From Bathynomus jamesi (lineage: Eukaryota; Arthropoda; Malacostraca; Isopoda; Cirolanidae), in contig JAJOZX010001575.1 of assembly GCA_023014485.1 (NCBI GenBank), positions 661,001 through 725,000 of the forward strand: DNA of 64,000 nt, given 5' to 3'. Below the pieces are notes generated by a model. The model was not told the origin of the DNA. It made no database searches and worked only from the letters and a program-made list of their open reading frames with translations. Position 1 is the stretch's first letter; each line of letters starts with the position of its first letter. Position numbers and translations under genes: made by a program. Shown here one piece after another: positions 1-10,805 of this stretch.

Positions 1-49
1 ATTAAGTTTTTTCTGATACCAAGTTTTGACAATTTTTTTAGAAATTCCA

Positions 50-455
50 GTGTGTCCGAAAATTATCTGTACAATTTCATCTTTTAATAAAATTCTTAAA
101 GAAGATTATTTAGAATCTGTATTTTCAAAAGTTTCTTTTATTAAAGTAACGTTGTTACAAACATTCGATATGTGCACCATCAGTGATTCGCAAAACATCC
201 AATCGATAATCCAAATGTTGCCATGTACGCTGCAGCATATCCACATCAATTCGCTCAATAGCAGCTGTGATTCTTGCTCTTAAATCATCAATGTCTGTCA
301 CCCGCGTACAAAAAAGAAAAAACTTGTCAAAACTTGTTATCAGAAAAAAACTTAGAGTTTCTCTGTAAAATGGGACAACACTGGAATTTCTACACTTCAT
401 GGTTGACTTTTAATAACAGCCAAAAATTGTACAGATAATTCTCGGACACCCGGTA
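50..455 (-). mobile_element. Deleted mariner-like element
   Basis: The two ends form imperfect inverted repeats. GTGTCCGAAAATTATCTGTA near 52-72 matches the reverse complement of about 424-450. Between them lies only the C-terminal end of a transposase on the minus strand. At about 400 bp the element is far shorter than a full mariner (about 1.3 kb), so it is an internally deleted copy. The right end abuts a (TA)n tract. The left terminus is eroded, so its exact edge is uncertain. Confidence 0.6.
155..296 (-). pseudogene. Transposase C-terminus, mariner-like
   Basis: The minus strand encodes a C-terminal segment with DLRARITAAIERID followed by a conserved block ending in GAHIE. This is the usual tail of many arthropod mariner/IS630-type transposases. 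The catalytic aspartates would lie upstream and are absent. The frame continues upstream to about 400, but that part has no family resemblance. It is a relic and not a gene. Confidence 0.65.
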
Positions 456-820
456 TATGTGTATATATATATATATATATATCCCCGCAAGGGGGTTCTA
501 AGCTCGTGCTCTTGAGTGCTCTTTGTGCTCGTTTGTACGTGCTTGTTCCTGGAGGTTTCACGTGCGCCCTCCCGGCCCTAGCACCCAAGGATGATGGGGC
601 TCGACCCTGCAGTCCTTGTCATCCTTGGTCTTTTTCCACTTCGACTGTCCCCTCCACCCTTTCTTTTTCCTCTGTCTTTCCTCTCACTTTTTCTTTGTTT
701 TTCCGCTGAGATATGCCCTTTAAATAGAGGCGAATCGGTTCTTCCCGAACTAAAAAAAAAAAAAAATATATATATATATATGAAAATTATTTCACGAAAG
801 TAACACGTGAAAAATATTTA
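456..820. other. TA tract, then GC-richer retroelement-like tail
   Basis: A (TA)n tract occupies about 455-482. It is followed by a GC-richer stretch (about 485-750) with no convincing reading frame. That stretch ends in a run of A and then (TA)n at about 751-781. A GC-rich body with an A/TA tail looks like the 3' end of a retroelement, but I cannot assign a family. Confidence 0.3.
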
Positions 821-980
821 TGATGAATAAAACCACGAAGGAAAGGAAACACAGAATGGTGCTCAAGCGCTTTCGTCTAATGACATCCTCAGGAACACTG
901 AGGTGTTCTTGAGGATTTCATTAGACGAAAGCGCTTGAGCACCATTCTGTGTTTCCTTTCCTTCGTGGTTTTATTCATCA
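821..980. repeat. Penelope-like terminal repeat pair (palindrome)
   Basis: The segment is a near-perfect inverted repeat centred near 900, with arms of about 78 bp (821-898 and 903-980). The left arm on the minus strand carries a hammerhead-like core, and the right arm carries a slightly mutated version on the plus strand. The same design, inverted termini with hammerhead motifs, recurs with other termini in this window, including around a GIY-YIG gene at 19.4-20.6 kb. I therefore read it as a PLE insertion reduced to its inverted terminal repeats. Confidence 0.55.
866..897 (-). ncRNA. Hammerhead ribozyme motif (PLE type)
   Basis: Read on the minus strand, CTGAGGA (complement of 886-892) is followed by a short helix II formed by GTC and GAC around ATTA, then GAAA (complement of 871-874). 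This matches the CUGANGA / helix II / GAAA order of the hammerhead core. Helices I and III could not be checked by folding. The mirrored copy on the plus strand (about 909-935) has TTGAGGA and has probably lost the conserved C. Confidence 0.55.
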
Positions 981-1105
981 TATATACAGGGCGTCCCAAA
1001 AAAATGTATACACACTTTAAATACTTATGAAGGCAGTGTTTATTAAAATACATTTCATTTTCAAAATGTAATAGAATCTACAGACATTATTTAATTGTTT
1101 TGTCA

Positions 1106-1330
1106 ACGCCTGTTTTCAAACTGACGTCCGTTCTGGTCCAGGCACTGCTGATAACGCGAAGCAATGGAATCGCAAACATCACGAAACATTTCGTTTGGTA
1201 TTTGTGTGCATTCTCGTTCAATGGCTGCTCTCAATTCAGCGACTGTTGCAGGTTTTATAGCGTAGACTTTGTCTTTTAAGTATCCCCATAAAAAAAGTCT
1301 AGTGGTGTGAGGTCTGGTGAACGCGGAGGG
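1106..1330 (-). pseudogene. Mariner transposase C-terminal tail
   Basis: The segment encodes the block FLWGYLKDKVYAIKPATVAE and ends QCLDQNGRQFENRR before a stop near the left TIR. This is the typical C-terminus of the same transposase. It lies in a different frame from the N-terminal part, so the deletion also breaks the frame. The D, D and D/E catalytic positions expected between the two parts are gone. Confidence 0.75.
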
Positions 1331-1334
1331 TATT

Positions 1335-1802
1335 CTACGAAACCCCTTCGTCCAATCCACATCCACATCGTGCCAAGTACCACTCGCAATACTCCACTCT
1401 TCGGTCCGGATCATCATCTTCATTAATAGCATGGACTAATCTTGGAATGTAACTTTTCCATTGACCGCGCTTCAAAATGCGTTGGACAGACGATTCTGAA
1501 ATTCCTACCTCACGACTCGCTTGCCGCACAGATTTTCTTGGACTTTGGTGATACGTTTCCAGTACTCTTTCTTGCTTTGTGGGGCTTGTCGATGTCCGTG
1601 GTCTTCCGGAACGCTTCTTGTGGACATTCTGAACAGTTCCATCGGCTTCAAACTTATCTCTAATTCGAGTGATGGTAAGTCGCGTTGGTGGATCTGTTTG
1701 AAACTCCCTCCTAAACTGTCTTTGCACTTCAACTGCGTTTTCACACTTCCAGTAGCATTTTAGAATGAATTTCCTTTGTTCAAAGCTTAGTCTGACTGCC
1801 AT
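1335..1802 (-). pseudogene. Mariner transposase N-terminal DNA-binding region
   Basis: The frame starts at a methionine just inside the right TIR and encodes two helix-turn-helix regions. They are recognisable from [13 protein letters not shown] near the start and [20 protein letters not shown] near residues 90-110, with a GRPRTS hinge between them. After [15 protein letters not shown], where the first catalytic aspartate region should follow, the frame runs into unrelated sequence and stops. This marks the internal deletion. Confidence 0.8.
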
Positions 1803-1891
1803 TATTAATTCTAATGGGTTTAACTTGGAAAGAAAGAAACATCAATTGAGCTATCAGCTGTTAAAGTGTGTATACATTTGTTTGGGACGCC

Positions 1892-1894
<3 letters not shown>

Positions 1895-1959
<65 letters not shown>

Positions 1960-1960
1960 T
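1895..1960. repeat. (TA)n microsatellite
   Basis: Almost pure TA dinucleotides begin immediately at the right end of the mariner element. The element may have inserted into an existing TA tract, since mariners target TA. Confidence 0.9.
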
Positions 1961-2179
1961 AGTGCCGATCATACGTATTCGTACAGAGAAATATTTTAGT
2001 CACGTTCATTCTTATCTTTTGTACCATGCATAGGATAGGAAAAGTTTACCATGCCTTTGAAAAACTTTCACAAGTAAAAAAAAAATTGTTCACCTCGAAC
2101 ATATAATGTAAAACATCAAAGAATTTGAGGAAAATAAAAAAGAAAAAGGTTAAAATGCAAAAGTTTTCGTACATTTATT

Positions 2180-2430
2180 TACAAAGTTATTTGATACTTT
2201 ACGTGTCCACTTTTTGCTTGAACGACTTCAATCATTCGTTTTTGGTATTTTTCTAAACGGTTTCGACATCTCAATAGAAATTTAAGCCTATTCTTCTGAA
2301 GAAAATTGTTGCAATTCAGTCAGATTCGAAGGGTTTTTCTCGCGGACAGTTTTTTTCTTTTTTCAAATCAAACCATAAATTCTCGATTAAATTGAGGTCT
2401 GGTCTTTGACTAAGCCACTCGAGAAGCTTC
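2180..2430 (-). pseudogene. Tc1-like transposase C-terminal relic
   Basis: The minus strand gives DLNLIENLWFDLKK, the conserved block around the catalytic glutamate of Tc1 transposases. It is followed by a degraded tail rich in lysine and glutamate. Stops and frame changes interrupt it. Neither termini nor the first two aspartates are visible. The family call rests on this block alone. Confidence 0.6.
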
Positions 2431-2489
2431 ACATTTTTTGTTAAAGCCAAAAAGAAAACCCCGAAAGTCAGCTGCCCAAAGACCCAAAG

Positions 2490-2765
2490 AATGCGAGTGG
2501 TGTAGCGGTAGATATTTTCGAGAGAAGACTTAAACGCCTGGCTCAGAACAACCCCAGATGAGCCGGGAGTACCTGACTATGTGAAATGGAGAGCGAAGAA
2601 GCCAACTCTTTACTTCACCAGGCCAATTCAATAAGAGGAACAGCAAATCTGACCTCCGTGAAATGAAATGAAGAATCATCGCACGGAACATCTGAAAGGT
2701 TGAAGGGAAAAGTAATTGGTAAAACCGTGGTTTGCTATTGACGCTACTTGGGGATTTTGGCACAT
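2490..2765 (+). mobile_element. LINE-A 3' end fragment
   Basis: The segment is homologous to the 3' ends at 17.9, 27.3, 39.2, 51.0 and 55.8 kb. It carries a RRLxxWL...PDEP-like coding tail, then the translated pattern GVPDYVKWRAKKPTLYFTRP, then a short 3' UTR. It ends at a (TA)n tract at about 2762. It resembles the 39-kb copy most, so LINE-A has at least two subfamilies here. It is a typical 5'-truncated copy. Confidence 0.6.
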
Positions 2766-2769
2766 ATAT

Positions 2770-3294
2770 ATATAATCGAGTTTTTTGAGCTTGGGGATTC
2801 CGAAATCAATTTATTTTTCCATTTTCAGAAGTCAATTGATCTGTCATTTCCAAAAGTTTTAAAATATACCTAAATTTTAACTTTTTTGAAATTTTTATAT
2901 TTAAATTCCGACACGTCTATTTACATCTAATGGAATTGCTACGAGAGATTTCTCCGATACTGGGTTCCATACCAAAGATTAAATGGAAATACCTTATTTC
3001 TCTCTATAGTGACAGTCATCAGTCATCACCATTTGTAATAGGAAGTAAAGTAAATGAAAAAAAATCAAATAAACAGATGATATACTGTTACGGTAACGTT
3101 TCGCTTAAGTACGAGTGTCATAAGTCATTTTTCCTTCTAACTAGTGTCGAATAAATGTCATTCTGGCCTAAACAAGATTGAGAAAAACTCTCAAAATCAT
3201 TACAAATCGTTTAATCTTCATACGTTAAATACAAAAGTCATAAGAAACCACTTTTAAATGCTATTTTCACCAACTTCACAAATCTCATCATCTA
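2770..3294. other. No recognisable feature
   Basis: AT-rich sequence without a convincing gene, terminal repeat or RNA motif. The short open frames show no family signature. Confidence 0.5.
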
Positions 3295-3490
3295 CAAAAT
3301 GTTGACAAAAGTAAATAACGTCTTCTGTTTTTCCGTTTTTTTTATTATTTGATAATATAAGTCGTCATTAAATAATAACGTGTATATATAGAATCGCGTT
3401 CGTTTCCCGTTTCCATTATGTAAAGCTGTCACACACACACACACGTTCTGGCATTCCATTCATGAGCTTTGTTTGCTCTTTGTTCTTGAG
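3295..3490 (+). repeat. Dispersed repeat shared with 38.2 kb
   Basis: GACAAAAGTAAATA, the following T-rich and TAATAATA stretch, and a later CACACACGTTCTGGCATTCC block all recur in the same order at about 38,250-38,440. The similarity is imperfect and the copies differ in length. The internal structure suggests the terminal part of a DNA transposon, but no transposase is attached. It contains a short (CA)n run. Confidence 0.5.
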
Positions 3491-3654
3491 GATAATCATC
3501 GTAGCGTCTATTTATTTTTGTCAACCCTCTGTATATTTCGAGTATATGTCTCTCATTATTCACTCAAATCATCTGTCTATTGTATACTTTTCGTAACATT
3601 TCGTTTGCTTCCGCCCGAATTGTTCATTCTGACGAAAGTCAAGCTTGTCACTCC

Positions 3655-3885
3655 ACCTTAGATCTACAGTTTAACGTGGAATCCGAACCACACCCCACCA
3701 GCAACCCAGCGTCTTAACCATTAGGCTACCCAGGGTACCCATTTATCTACCAACCACTTTCTTTATTGTGTGGAAGGATGAACAGCTGGGTTTTGCTGCG
3801 CGCCGCGTGCCGTCACCGAGTCTCGATTCCGGGGCAGATGGATTCGTAGTCAGCTACACTAACCACTATACCACCGATGCGCATA
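3655..3885 (-). mobile_element. Dimeric tRNA-derived SINE
   Basis: On the minus strand there are two tRNA-like units in tandem. The upstream one has an A-box-like TGGTATAGTGG and a B-box-like GAATCGAGACTC. The second has TAGCCTAATGG and GGTTCGGATTCC. The spacing between boxes fits an internal pol III promoter. Neither folds cleanly as a functional tRNA by eye, so a SINE or tRNA pseudogene pair is more likely than tRNA genes. Confidence 0.5.
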
Positions 3886-3889
3886 TATA

Positions 3890-5990
3890 TAAATATGAAG
3901 CATGTATAGCTACGTAATAAAAAGTCTACTCAATACTTAATTCAAAATCAAAACGTCTGTGAAACACGAGTAACTCTGCGAACTACTACTTTTCAGGGAA
4001 CAAAATCACCAGCATTTATCATGTTAACTTTCTTCAAAATACTTTAATTTTATTTTATTTTATATTTTTCATTTTCATTTTTCATTTAATTACGTACACG
4101 AAAGTAATCTTTGTACAAATAAATGAGTTTACAATCTATATTTTTATTAAACTCTCCTCGCGTAAAACTAAATCAGATATCCTGGTCAATCATTCTCAGA
4201 ATACTGTCTGTTTCTGGTTCATCACAACTGTCATCAAGCAAGAAAACTAAGTTATGTAATAAATAACCTATCCAGCATTCTTTGGACACTTTCTCTGTCG
4301 TATTCTTTGGTTTCAATAGCTCCGTTTGAATTATTTCGTATATTATCTCATTTTGATACAGGACCTATATCATATTACTCATAATTTTCAAGTAAATCGC
4401 GTTTGTATTTTGAATGCATATTTCTACGAGTTATTGTATATGATAATAGTATACTTAATAGAAGGTAGGTGTGTATACAAAAGGTTCAATGGCAGCTAAT
4501 TCTTTATTTCATTCTTCTCGGTAAATTTAATATCAACTGTCTGTGTTATTCGTAAAAGCATAATTTTTAAATGTATCAAAATTCAGTTTTTCATTATATT
4601 TGTCATTATAGAAATCTTTCATCATAATAATAATCATCATGCTTTTCATTATCATAATAATCGTATCTTTCATTATCATTGTGTACGACCTTTTTTATAT
4701 GAACAATTTATGCGGTGGGGTCTTGTCCCGTAATTTCTTTTATAGTAGAATCTCTCGTCTCGTGCAATATAAAATTTATCATTCCAACCAATTCTATCGT
4801 TCTTGTGATATTCATTCTCATAACCTCATTCCACCCGACTGTCTTCTAGACAAGAGTTTTTCAAAGTGTTTGAAGCCGTGGAACCTTTATTTAAAAAAAA
4901 AAAAAATTCACGGAACCTTGACCAACAGGTAAAATTTTAATCATACAAGGCAAATGGTAATAAAACGCAATTTATGCTCACTGCAGGTTGTTTATGTAAT
5001 TTGGGAAATTTACATATACAGTTATATGAATTTCACAAAAATATATGCAAGTTTAGAAATTTACAAGAAAAAAAGACAATTTACTTTTATTGACCTATTT
5101 ATTTTAAATTCCCCTCCCCCCCACATTAGTACTGTCAACGTAAAAGAAATTATAGGTATAAAAAATATCATGTTTATTGTAAAATTAAAGTTTTCGTTAA
5201 CAAAGATCATTATAAAACATCATCATATATTTGTATAATACACATTGTGAAAGCTAACACACATTTACGCTGCACTTAATAACATTACTGTCATCATAAC
5301 TTCCGTGAACCGAGAAAACTAAACCTAAAAACATTTAAAAACTCGCCAAATCAATCATACCAATGCTTGTGGTCATCAGCTGTGTTTTGTTTACAAAATG
5401 GGCTCCTGTTTCTTCCTGTGGCTGCGAGAGGGCGACACTTATTCTGGATATCTCATCGTTTGAATTAAAATTCTCTCTCTCGCCCACTCTCTCTTTGCCT
5501 ACGCCTTTCAAAACACAGTCACTGAATTTGTAGAATATATATCGTAAATTCATCCATGCCAGTTGATATTATTTTATCTTACCTCTCTCCTTCTCAGTCT
5601 CTCATGACATGCCCCACGGCACCCCATCAAGTTCTCGCGGAACACAGTTTGAAAACCAATGTTCTCGACTATACTCTCCACGTTCAACATTCGTTCGCTC
5701 GCTCCACTCACTTCTACCTCTTTTAAAATCAAAATAACCCTTAGGTAAAGTACGGTCATCCTCTTTTACGGATTCATTGCCCAAATATTCAGCGTACTCT
5801 GTCGAGACATTTTTTTCATTGCATACGTAAAAGAACCAAATGCTAAAAAAAAAATTATTTTAGAGTTTTTAGGTCATCTAAATATGTCGTCTAAACGTGA
5901 CTTTCGATTACTAAACGTTGGAAAGGACCACATACTGAACATTTTTTAATTTTATTATGTTTTACGTGAATAAAACTATTTATTAGCGTT
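3890..5990. other. No recognisable gene over about 2.1 kb
   Basis: AT-rich DNA with short open frames (for example 4639-4932 and 5335-5553) that lack family motifs and have compositions expected by chance. No terminal repeats, hammerhead motif or tRNA-like boxes were found. Ancient unrecognisable TE sequence or ordinary intergenic DNA are both possible. Confidence 0.5.
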
Positions 5991-5995
5991 ACAGT

Positions 5996-6396
5996 TTGTT
6001 CCAGAGATATCTTCTTCTTCCGCAGCTTATTATCCCATCTTTACATGGGGTCGCTGTTTTTGGTTCGTCTTCTCCACTCTTCTCTGTCGTATACCACGTC
6101 CTCCTCCAAGTCCTTCTCCCTGATGTCCGCCACCACACAGTCCCTCCATCTCGTCTTCGGTCTTCCTCTTCTTCTCCGTCCCGGCAACTCCATCTCCAGC
6201 ACTCTGCGCCCCACATACTCCTCCTCTCTTCTCCTGACGCGTCCATACCACCTCAGCCTGGCCTCCTGCACCTTCTTAGATGCTTCCGCCACCTTCACTG
6301 TTCCTCTTATATGCTCATTTCTGACCCTATCCCTCCTCGTCACTCCACACATCCATCTCAACATCTTATTTCTTACATTCTTGTTCCAGAGATATC
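5996..6396 (-). mobile_element. 5'-truncated RTE-type LINE with 16-bp TSD
   Basis: An exact 16-bp direct repeat, TTGTTCCAGAGATATC, flanks the insertion at 5996-6011 and 6381-6396. Between the repeats the minus strand holds the end of a LINE open frame, finishing at a short GAAGAAGA-like 3' end next to the left TSD. Truncation at the 5' end plus a target duplication is the signature of target-primed reverse transcription. Confidence 0.85.
6012..6380 (-). pseudogene. RTE-like LINE ORF2 C-terminus
   Basis: The minus-strand frame contains RMLRWMCGVTR-like and RLRWYGRVRRREEEYVGRRV blocks, then GRPKTRWRDCV and EEWRRRTKNSDP before the stop. This order (MxGVTR, RWxGHVxRR, GRPKxRWxD, terminal ADP) is characteristic of the C-terminus of RTE-clade LINEs. 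The reverse transcriptase and endonuclease domains are missing through 5' truncation. Confidence 0.8.
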
Positions 6397-6439
6397 AAAA
6401 CGGCTATTTAGACCCTTAAAAATAAATGATGTCACGTCG

Positions 6440-7815
6440 ATTTTATTCCAAAGGTAGTCTTTAATATTGTCTTCAAATTATCTCTCTCTTCATCAATATT
6501 ATTCAACGCGTATCTCAGTCAAGGTATTTTTCCTGACGTACTTAAAAAGGCACGAATATGTCCAATATTCAAACCAGAAGACCAATCACTACGTTCGAAT
6601 TATCGACCTATTTCCATCTTACCTACATTAGGAAAGATATTTGAAAAGCTTGAGTACACGTAGCTTTCAAAATACGAGTATTTTGAAGAAAAGAGCTTCA
6701 TATTGAAGTATCAATTTGGATTTAGGGAGGGTCACAAAACAAACGACGCGATTTCAGCCGCATTAGACGTGCTGTATAAAAAACCTTCTATTCTCTCGCT
6801 TATGGACCAATCAAAAGCCTTTGATACAATCTCCCACGACATGTCCATTTATAAATTATCTCATCATGGTATAAACAAAGTTGCTCTAAGTTGGTGCAAA
6901 TCATATAATGCAACAGAAGTCAATACATCAAACATAACATTATCACCGCCAAACTAAAACTTGCACATGGAGTTCCACAAGGAAGCATTTTGGGTCCCCT
7001 ACTATTTCTGATATATATAAATGACTTTCACAACTCTAATAATGGGAAAGGCTTCTAATTTGCGGATGACACCTCCCTAATATACTCAGTAATCCTTCAC
7101 GCCTCAACGAAATAGTAAATAGAGACATCGCGATATTATGTGACTGGCTGAAAACCATTAAAGTATCTTTACATAAAAATAAAACAAACTTTCTGCTGAT
7201 CACAAAAAAAAAAATTATATCAGATTTTAATATTATTGTCGATTTGCACGTGATATCACGTGTTACTGAAGGGAAATTATTAAGAGTTGCGCTTCATGGC
7301 AAATTATCCTTTCTTCAATATATTGAAAATATAGATTATAAACCATCGAAATCCTCGTTTGTATTAACAAAATTATCATACATTTCCTTCCCACAAATAC
7401 ACTTAAAACACTACTTTTCTCTCGTTTATATACGTCTCGCATACAATATTACCGCATATGGGAGTGCATGTGATTACATCATCATCATCATCATCCTTTT
7501 AATCATCCAGAAGAGACTTATTAGAAAATTAAATAAATTATTAATATTCTCATACACCAGAACTCTTTAGGCAAACTGCGTATGTTATTGAAGTACGAAT
7601 ATGCTCTCTAATGTTCACAGTTACGGGACAGTTTGCCCCAATTATATTAATCGAGAATATAATGAACAATTAGATCGACAGGGACATCAAACAAGGTATA
7701 TGGAGAGTGAATATATATCAAAGGCAAACTATACTCTCTTTAATGTAGTGGAAATTCTTGCATTTATTTAACGGAGCAATTATGGTACAATCTACTGGAT
7801 GAATTAAAATTAATC
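6440..7815 (+). pseudogene. LINE reverse transcriptase remnant (Jockey/CR1-group-like)
   Basis: Translated pieces in order include YQFGFREGHKTNDAISAALD, then DQSKAFDTISHD (the motif carrying the first catalytic aspartate), then a degraded QGSILGPLLF-like segment at about 6980-7010, then FADDTSLIYS-like sequence near 7055-7085. Several frameshifts and stops interrupt it. The remaining part to about 7815 is the degraded C-terminal domain. The clade is uncertain, but it is not the LINE-A family. Confidence 0.7.
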
Positions 7816-7974
7816 AATGCTCTCTTATATTTTGTAAAGCGATTAAAATTTAACTCTTATTATTTATTATTATAAATTTGCTCTTGTTATCGTTCAAATT
7901 TTCATGTTTCTTCTTCTAAAATCTCTCATATCACTTTTCATCTCAAATTCATACCAGTTTCATCATTCTTCGTA

Positions 7975-8188
7975 TTAACCCTCGTCAGAAACTTTCAATT
8001 TACTTATACGTTCTTGGAACCATGGGGTCAATATGACCCCAATCTTAGAATCTTACAAAATGGCGCTATAAAAAGTCTGTAATGAAACAGACATGAATGA
8101 AACATTGTATTTCATATTTAAGAACTTTTAATGACTAAAATATCATCTCTTTCAATGTTTTGACCCTATTGTTACTGATGAGGGTTAA
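7975..8188. mobile_element. piggyBac-like MITE
   Basis: TTAA at 7975-7978 and 8185-8188 flanks inverted ends CCCTCGTCAGAAA and, in complement, CCCTCATCAGTAA. TTAA duplication with CCC-starting termini is the piggyBac hallmark. The 206-bp interior has no coding capacity and contains a small palindrome around 8022-8043. It is non-autonomous. Confidence 0.7.
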
Positions 8189-8763
8189 GCTTTTAATAGA
8201 AATATATGTCCTACTCTGTAAGGTCCTTCAGTTTTAAGTCTTTTATCAAAAATATGTAGGATATGATATATAACAAATGTGCTTTAAAATGTTCAAACTA
8301 TAACAATATGTCCCAGTTTGTAAGTACCATTTAGCTTAAGTCGATTATAAAAATTATGAAAATTTTGTAATTATTATTATTATTATTATTGTATCTAATT
8401 CGTAGATTTCGGCATGTAAAGTGTGTTCGCTCGCTAAAAGCAATTTATAACTGTATACATCTGATTTAACTAATGAAATTATACTCACGTATGAAAATTG
8501 TGTGTGTGTGTGTGTACATACATTTATTTCTCAAATTCATTTAATTAATAAATGGAAAAATTGATTGAAGACTGAATTTAAAAATTTAAATTTAAGTGAA
8601 TTTAATCTTTTTTTTAATTAAAATTAGTGGCAAAAATAAAGGAATAAATTATGTAAATTTACTCTTGCAATTATACTAAATTTTAGTGTAATTATTTTCT
8701 AATTAAATAGCTTTGTTTGAGCCTTTACTTTGGGGACGTTAGGGTTGTGTATATATATATATT
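8189..8763. other. No recognisable gene; short microsatellites
   Basis: AT-rich sequence with a short (ATT)n run near 8371-8390 and a (TG)n run near 8500-8515. No coding motif or terminal repeat was seen. Confidence 0.5.
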
Positions 8764-9058
8764 ACAGGGTGTCCCATAAGTCCGGTTTTATCGGAAAATT
8801 TATTTTAAATTAAATTTGCAAAAGTAATAAATTTGAACTGAAACAAATGTTCAAATTGATGTCTCGTTTTGGGACCTTTATTTTTTGTCTTTTCCTGAGG
8901 AGTGTAACTCGCTTCCATCTTAACCATTACGTATTATTCTACCTGCAACCCCCCCCCCCCCCCCCCCCAAAGGGTGCCAAAACTAGATATCAATTTGAAC
9001 ACTCTTTTTAGTTATAATGTATTATTTTTGTTAATTTAATTGGAAATGAATTTTTGCT
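8764..9058. mobile_element. Fold-back mariner-like MITE with poly-C centre
   Basis: The left end starts CAGGGTGTCCCATAAGTCCG, a mariner-style terminus. About 90 bp on each side (roughly 8775-8870 and 8975-9058) are imperfect inverted repeats meeting near a homopolymer C run at 8949-8968. The right tip is degraded. No transposase is encoded. Confidence 0.5.
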
Positions 9059-9268
9059 CGAAGAAACTACGACGAATCAATGTTCCGTCAACCTCCTTCA
9101 GATCAGAGACGACGAATCTTCAAATGACGAAATCCAATATCTGTTTTTCCATAAAATAAAGAAGAAAGTTGCCCAGTCAGGAACGGCGGAAGCAGGAGGA
9201 CAATCGTAAAGGTGGTCTGATACCACTAATAAAAAATAAATATATTAATATATATTGTTGGTTGGTTT

Positions 9269-10805
9269 CTCGTTACTAGGGCTGAGCATTTCCCGCTTCT
9301 TTTCTTAATTTCGGGAAACGGGATTCGAAAACTTTTGCGATCCCGGGAAATTTTCGGGATTAAATGAATTAAATAAGGTTCAAGTATTGGAATAAATTAA
9401 ATAACTAAACAGAAAATTTCCTTTTATTGAACAAAAACATGCTTTGATCAAAAATTTCTAGACTAATAAAATTGAAATTATTAATTTATTTGGATTATGA
9501 CTTAAAATAATGCTTTTAAAAACGCAGATGATCAATACTATTATCACTTAAAGATGTTCGGACTTTTTGTGATGAATAATCGTACAGCAGAAAATGCTCT
9601 TTCCGATTCTATTGAAGTTGGAGGAATTGTCGCCAGAGCATTAAATAAGAGGTTTAAATTTTCCGTTCTATTACCAGTGGCTTCATAAACATTCATTTCT
9701 TTTATGATGTTCTTTACGTCGTATCTCAGGCGCCGCGAATCTTGTTGCTCCGTGGTTCCCATTTCTTTTCGCGCGACTGCATCCAATTTTTCTTCCAAGG
9801 ACCTTTGATTTGAAGATGAGTTAGAGGAAAAGACTTCGAGTTCTAGTGGTGTATCAAAAAACTGTCGGGGGTTCATTTACATCAGTACCTTCTGCCACTA
9901 CGTCCGTCTCACTTTTTCTGAAAAGCCTGGCAAACAACTCTTTGGCAGTTGTCTGCAATGTTGATTTAGAAGGCAGTGAAAAATTAGGACAAGTTGAATT
10001 AAATGTTGTTATAGGATTGTATAAATATTTATATAATCCTACGAGCTTCTTATTACGTCTCTCTCGAAGTCTTTTTTCTACTGATTGTTCTAAGGTGGTA
10101 GAAAAACAAGTTTTATGGTCTCTCAACTCATTTACGATTAAAGCAAACACACCTTCTGCAGTGAGCAATGTTGCATCTCCGATACCAAGCTTCTCCAATT
10201 CAATTTTAACCGGTTCTAAAGATGAGATAATAACATTTAGATATTGAAATTCTTCATCTGAAATACCCATGCCCTTTCCAATCCCAAGGTCAATCAATGC
10301 TTTCGAAATTGGTTTTCTTAGTTGTACAAATCTTTCCAGCATTACTATTAAACTATTCTATCTTGTTTGTGAATCGAGTTGTAGATGAAGTTCTTTGTTA
10401 TGCTCAAGTCTTCCATATTTTTGTAAGATTTCTTTTTTCAAGGACGATCTACAAAATAATTTTGCAATTTTTCTCACTTTTGTAATAGTGCTAGCAATGT
10501 TTACGTCTTCCAAACCTTTTCATACTCATACCCCCGTCTTCAAACTTTTCAGTAGGAAGAAAATGATATTATTTCACCCCATACTCGAGCTAAAAACGGT
10601 TTTCAAAGTTTAAAAAAAAAGGGTTAACGAAAACTTTAATTGTGAAATGCCTTTGCATGAAATAAATATACCTCATAATAAAATTGTTTTTAAAAGTCTT
10701 CCCTGAAAATAGAATACCGGGAAATCCCGGGATCGATGACAGTTTTTGGGAAATGAACCGTCTACTTTACTTCCGGGATCCCGGATGCCCAGTCCTACTT
10801 GTTAC
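9269..10805 (-). mobile_element. hAT transposon, truncated, with 8-bp TSD
   Basis: Ends TAGGGCTGAGCATTTCCCG at 9277 and, in complement, TAGGACTGGGCATCCGGGA ending at 10797 form imperfect TIRs. They are flanked by CTCGTTAC and CTTGTTAC, an 8-bp TSD with one mismatch. The terminal regions are rich in CCCGGGA. The minus strand encodes only the C-terminal half of a transposase, so the element (about 1.5 kb) is deleted and probably immobile on its own. Confidence 0.8.
9544..10342 (-). pseudogene. hAT transposase C-terminal half
   Basis: The upstream frame (10342-9854) includes FVQLRKPISKALIDLG and DEEFQYLNVIISSLEPVK, the late catalytic region of hAT enzymes. The downstream frame (9876-9544) ends with IPPTSIESERAFSAVRLF, the hAT dimerisation motif with its ExxFS-like core. 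The two frames overlap near 9860, so one frameshift separates them. The N-terminal BED finger and the first aspartates are missing. Confidence 0.75.

Larger units (their letters stand above)
987..1894 (-). mobile_element. Internally deleted mariner element with TIRs
   Basis: Matching terminal inverted repeats begin CAGGGCGTCCCAAA at 987 and end with the complement at 1894. Each is flanked by TA, the standard mariner target. At 908 bp it is about 400 bp shorter than a complete element. The minus strand holds the N-terminal DNA-binding part and the C-terminal tail of a transposase. The catalytic middle is missing, so the copy is non-autonomous but could be mobilised in trans while its termini are good. 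Confidence 0.85.

Noticed and set aside
5342..5370. CTGATGA on the minus strand as a hammerhead
   Set aside because: No GAAA follows at hammerhead spacing and no helix II is possible.
5989..6457. Plus-strand frames of 153 and 124 residues
   Set aside because: They are antisense shadows of the RTE C-terminus on the minus strand, which has clear family motifs.
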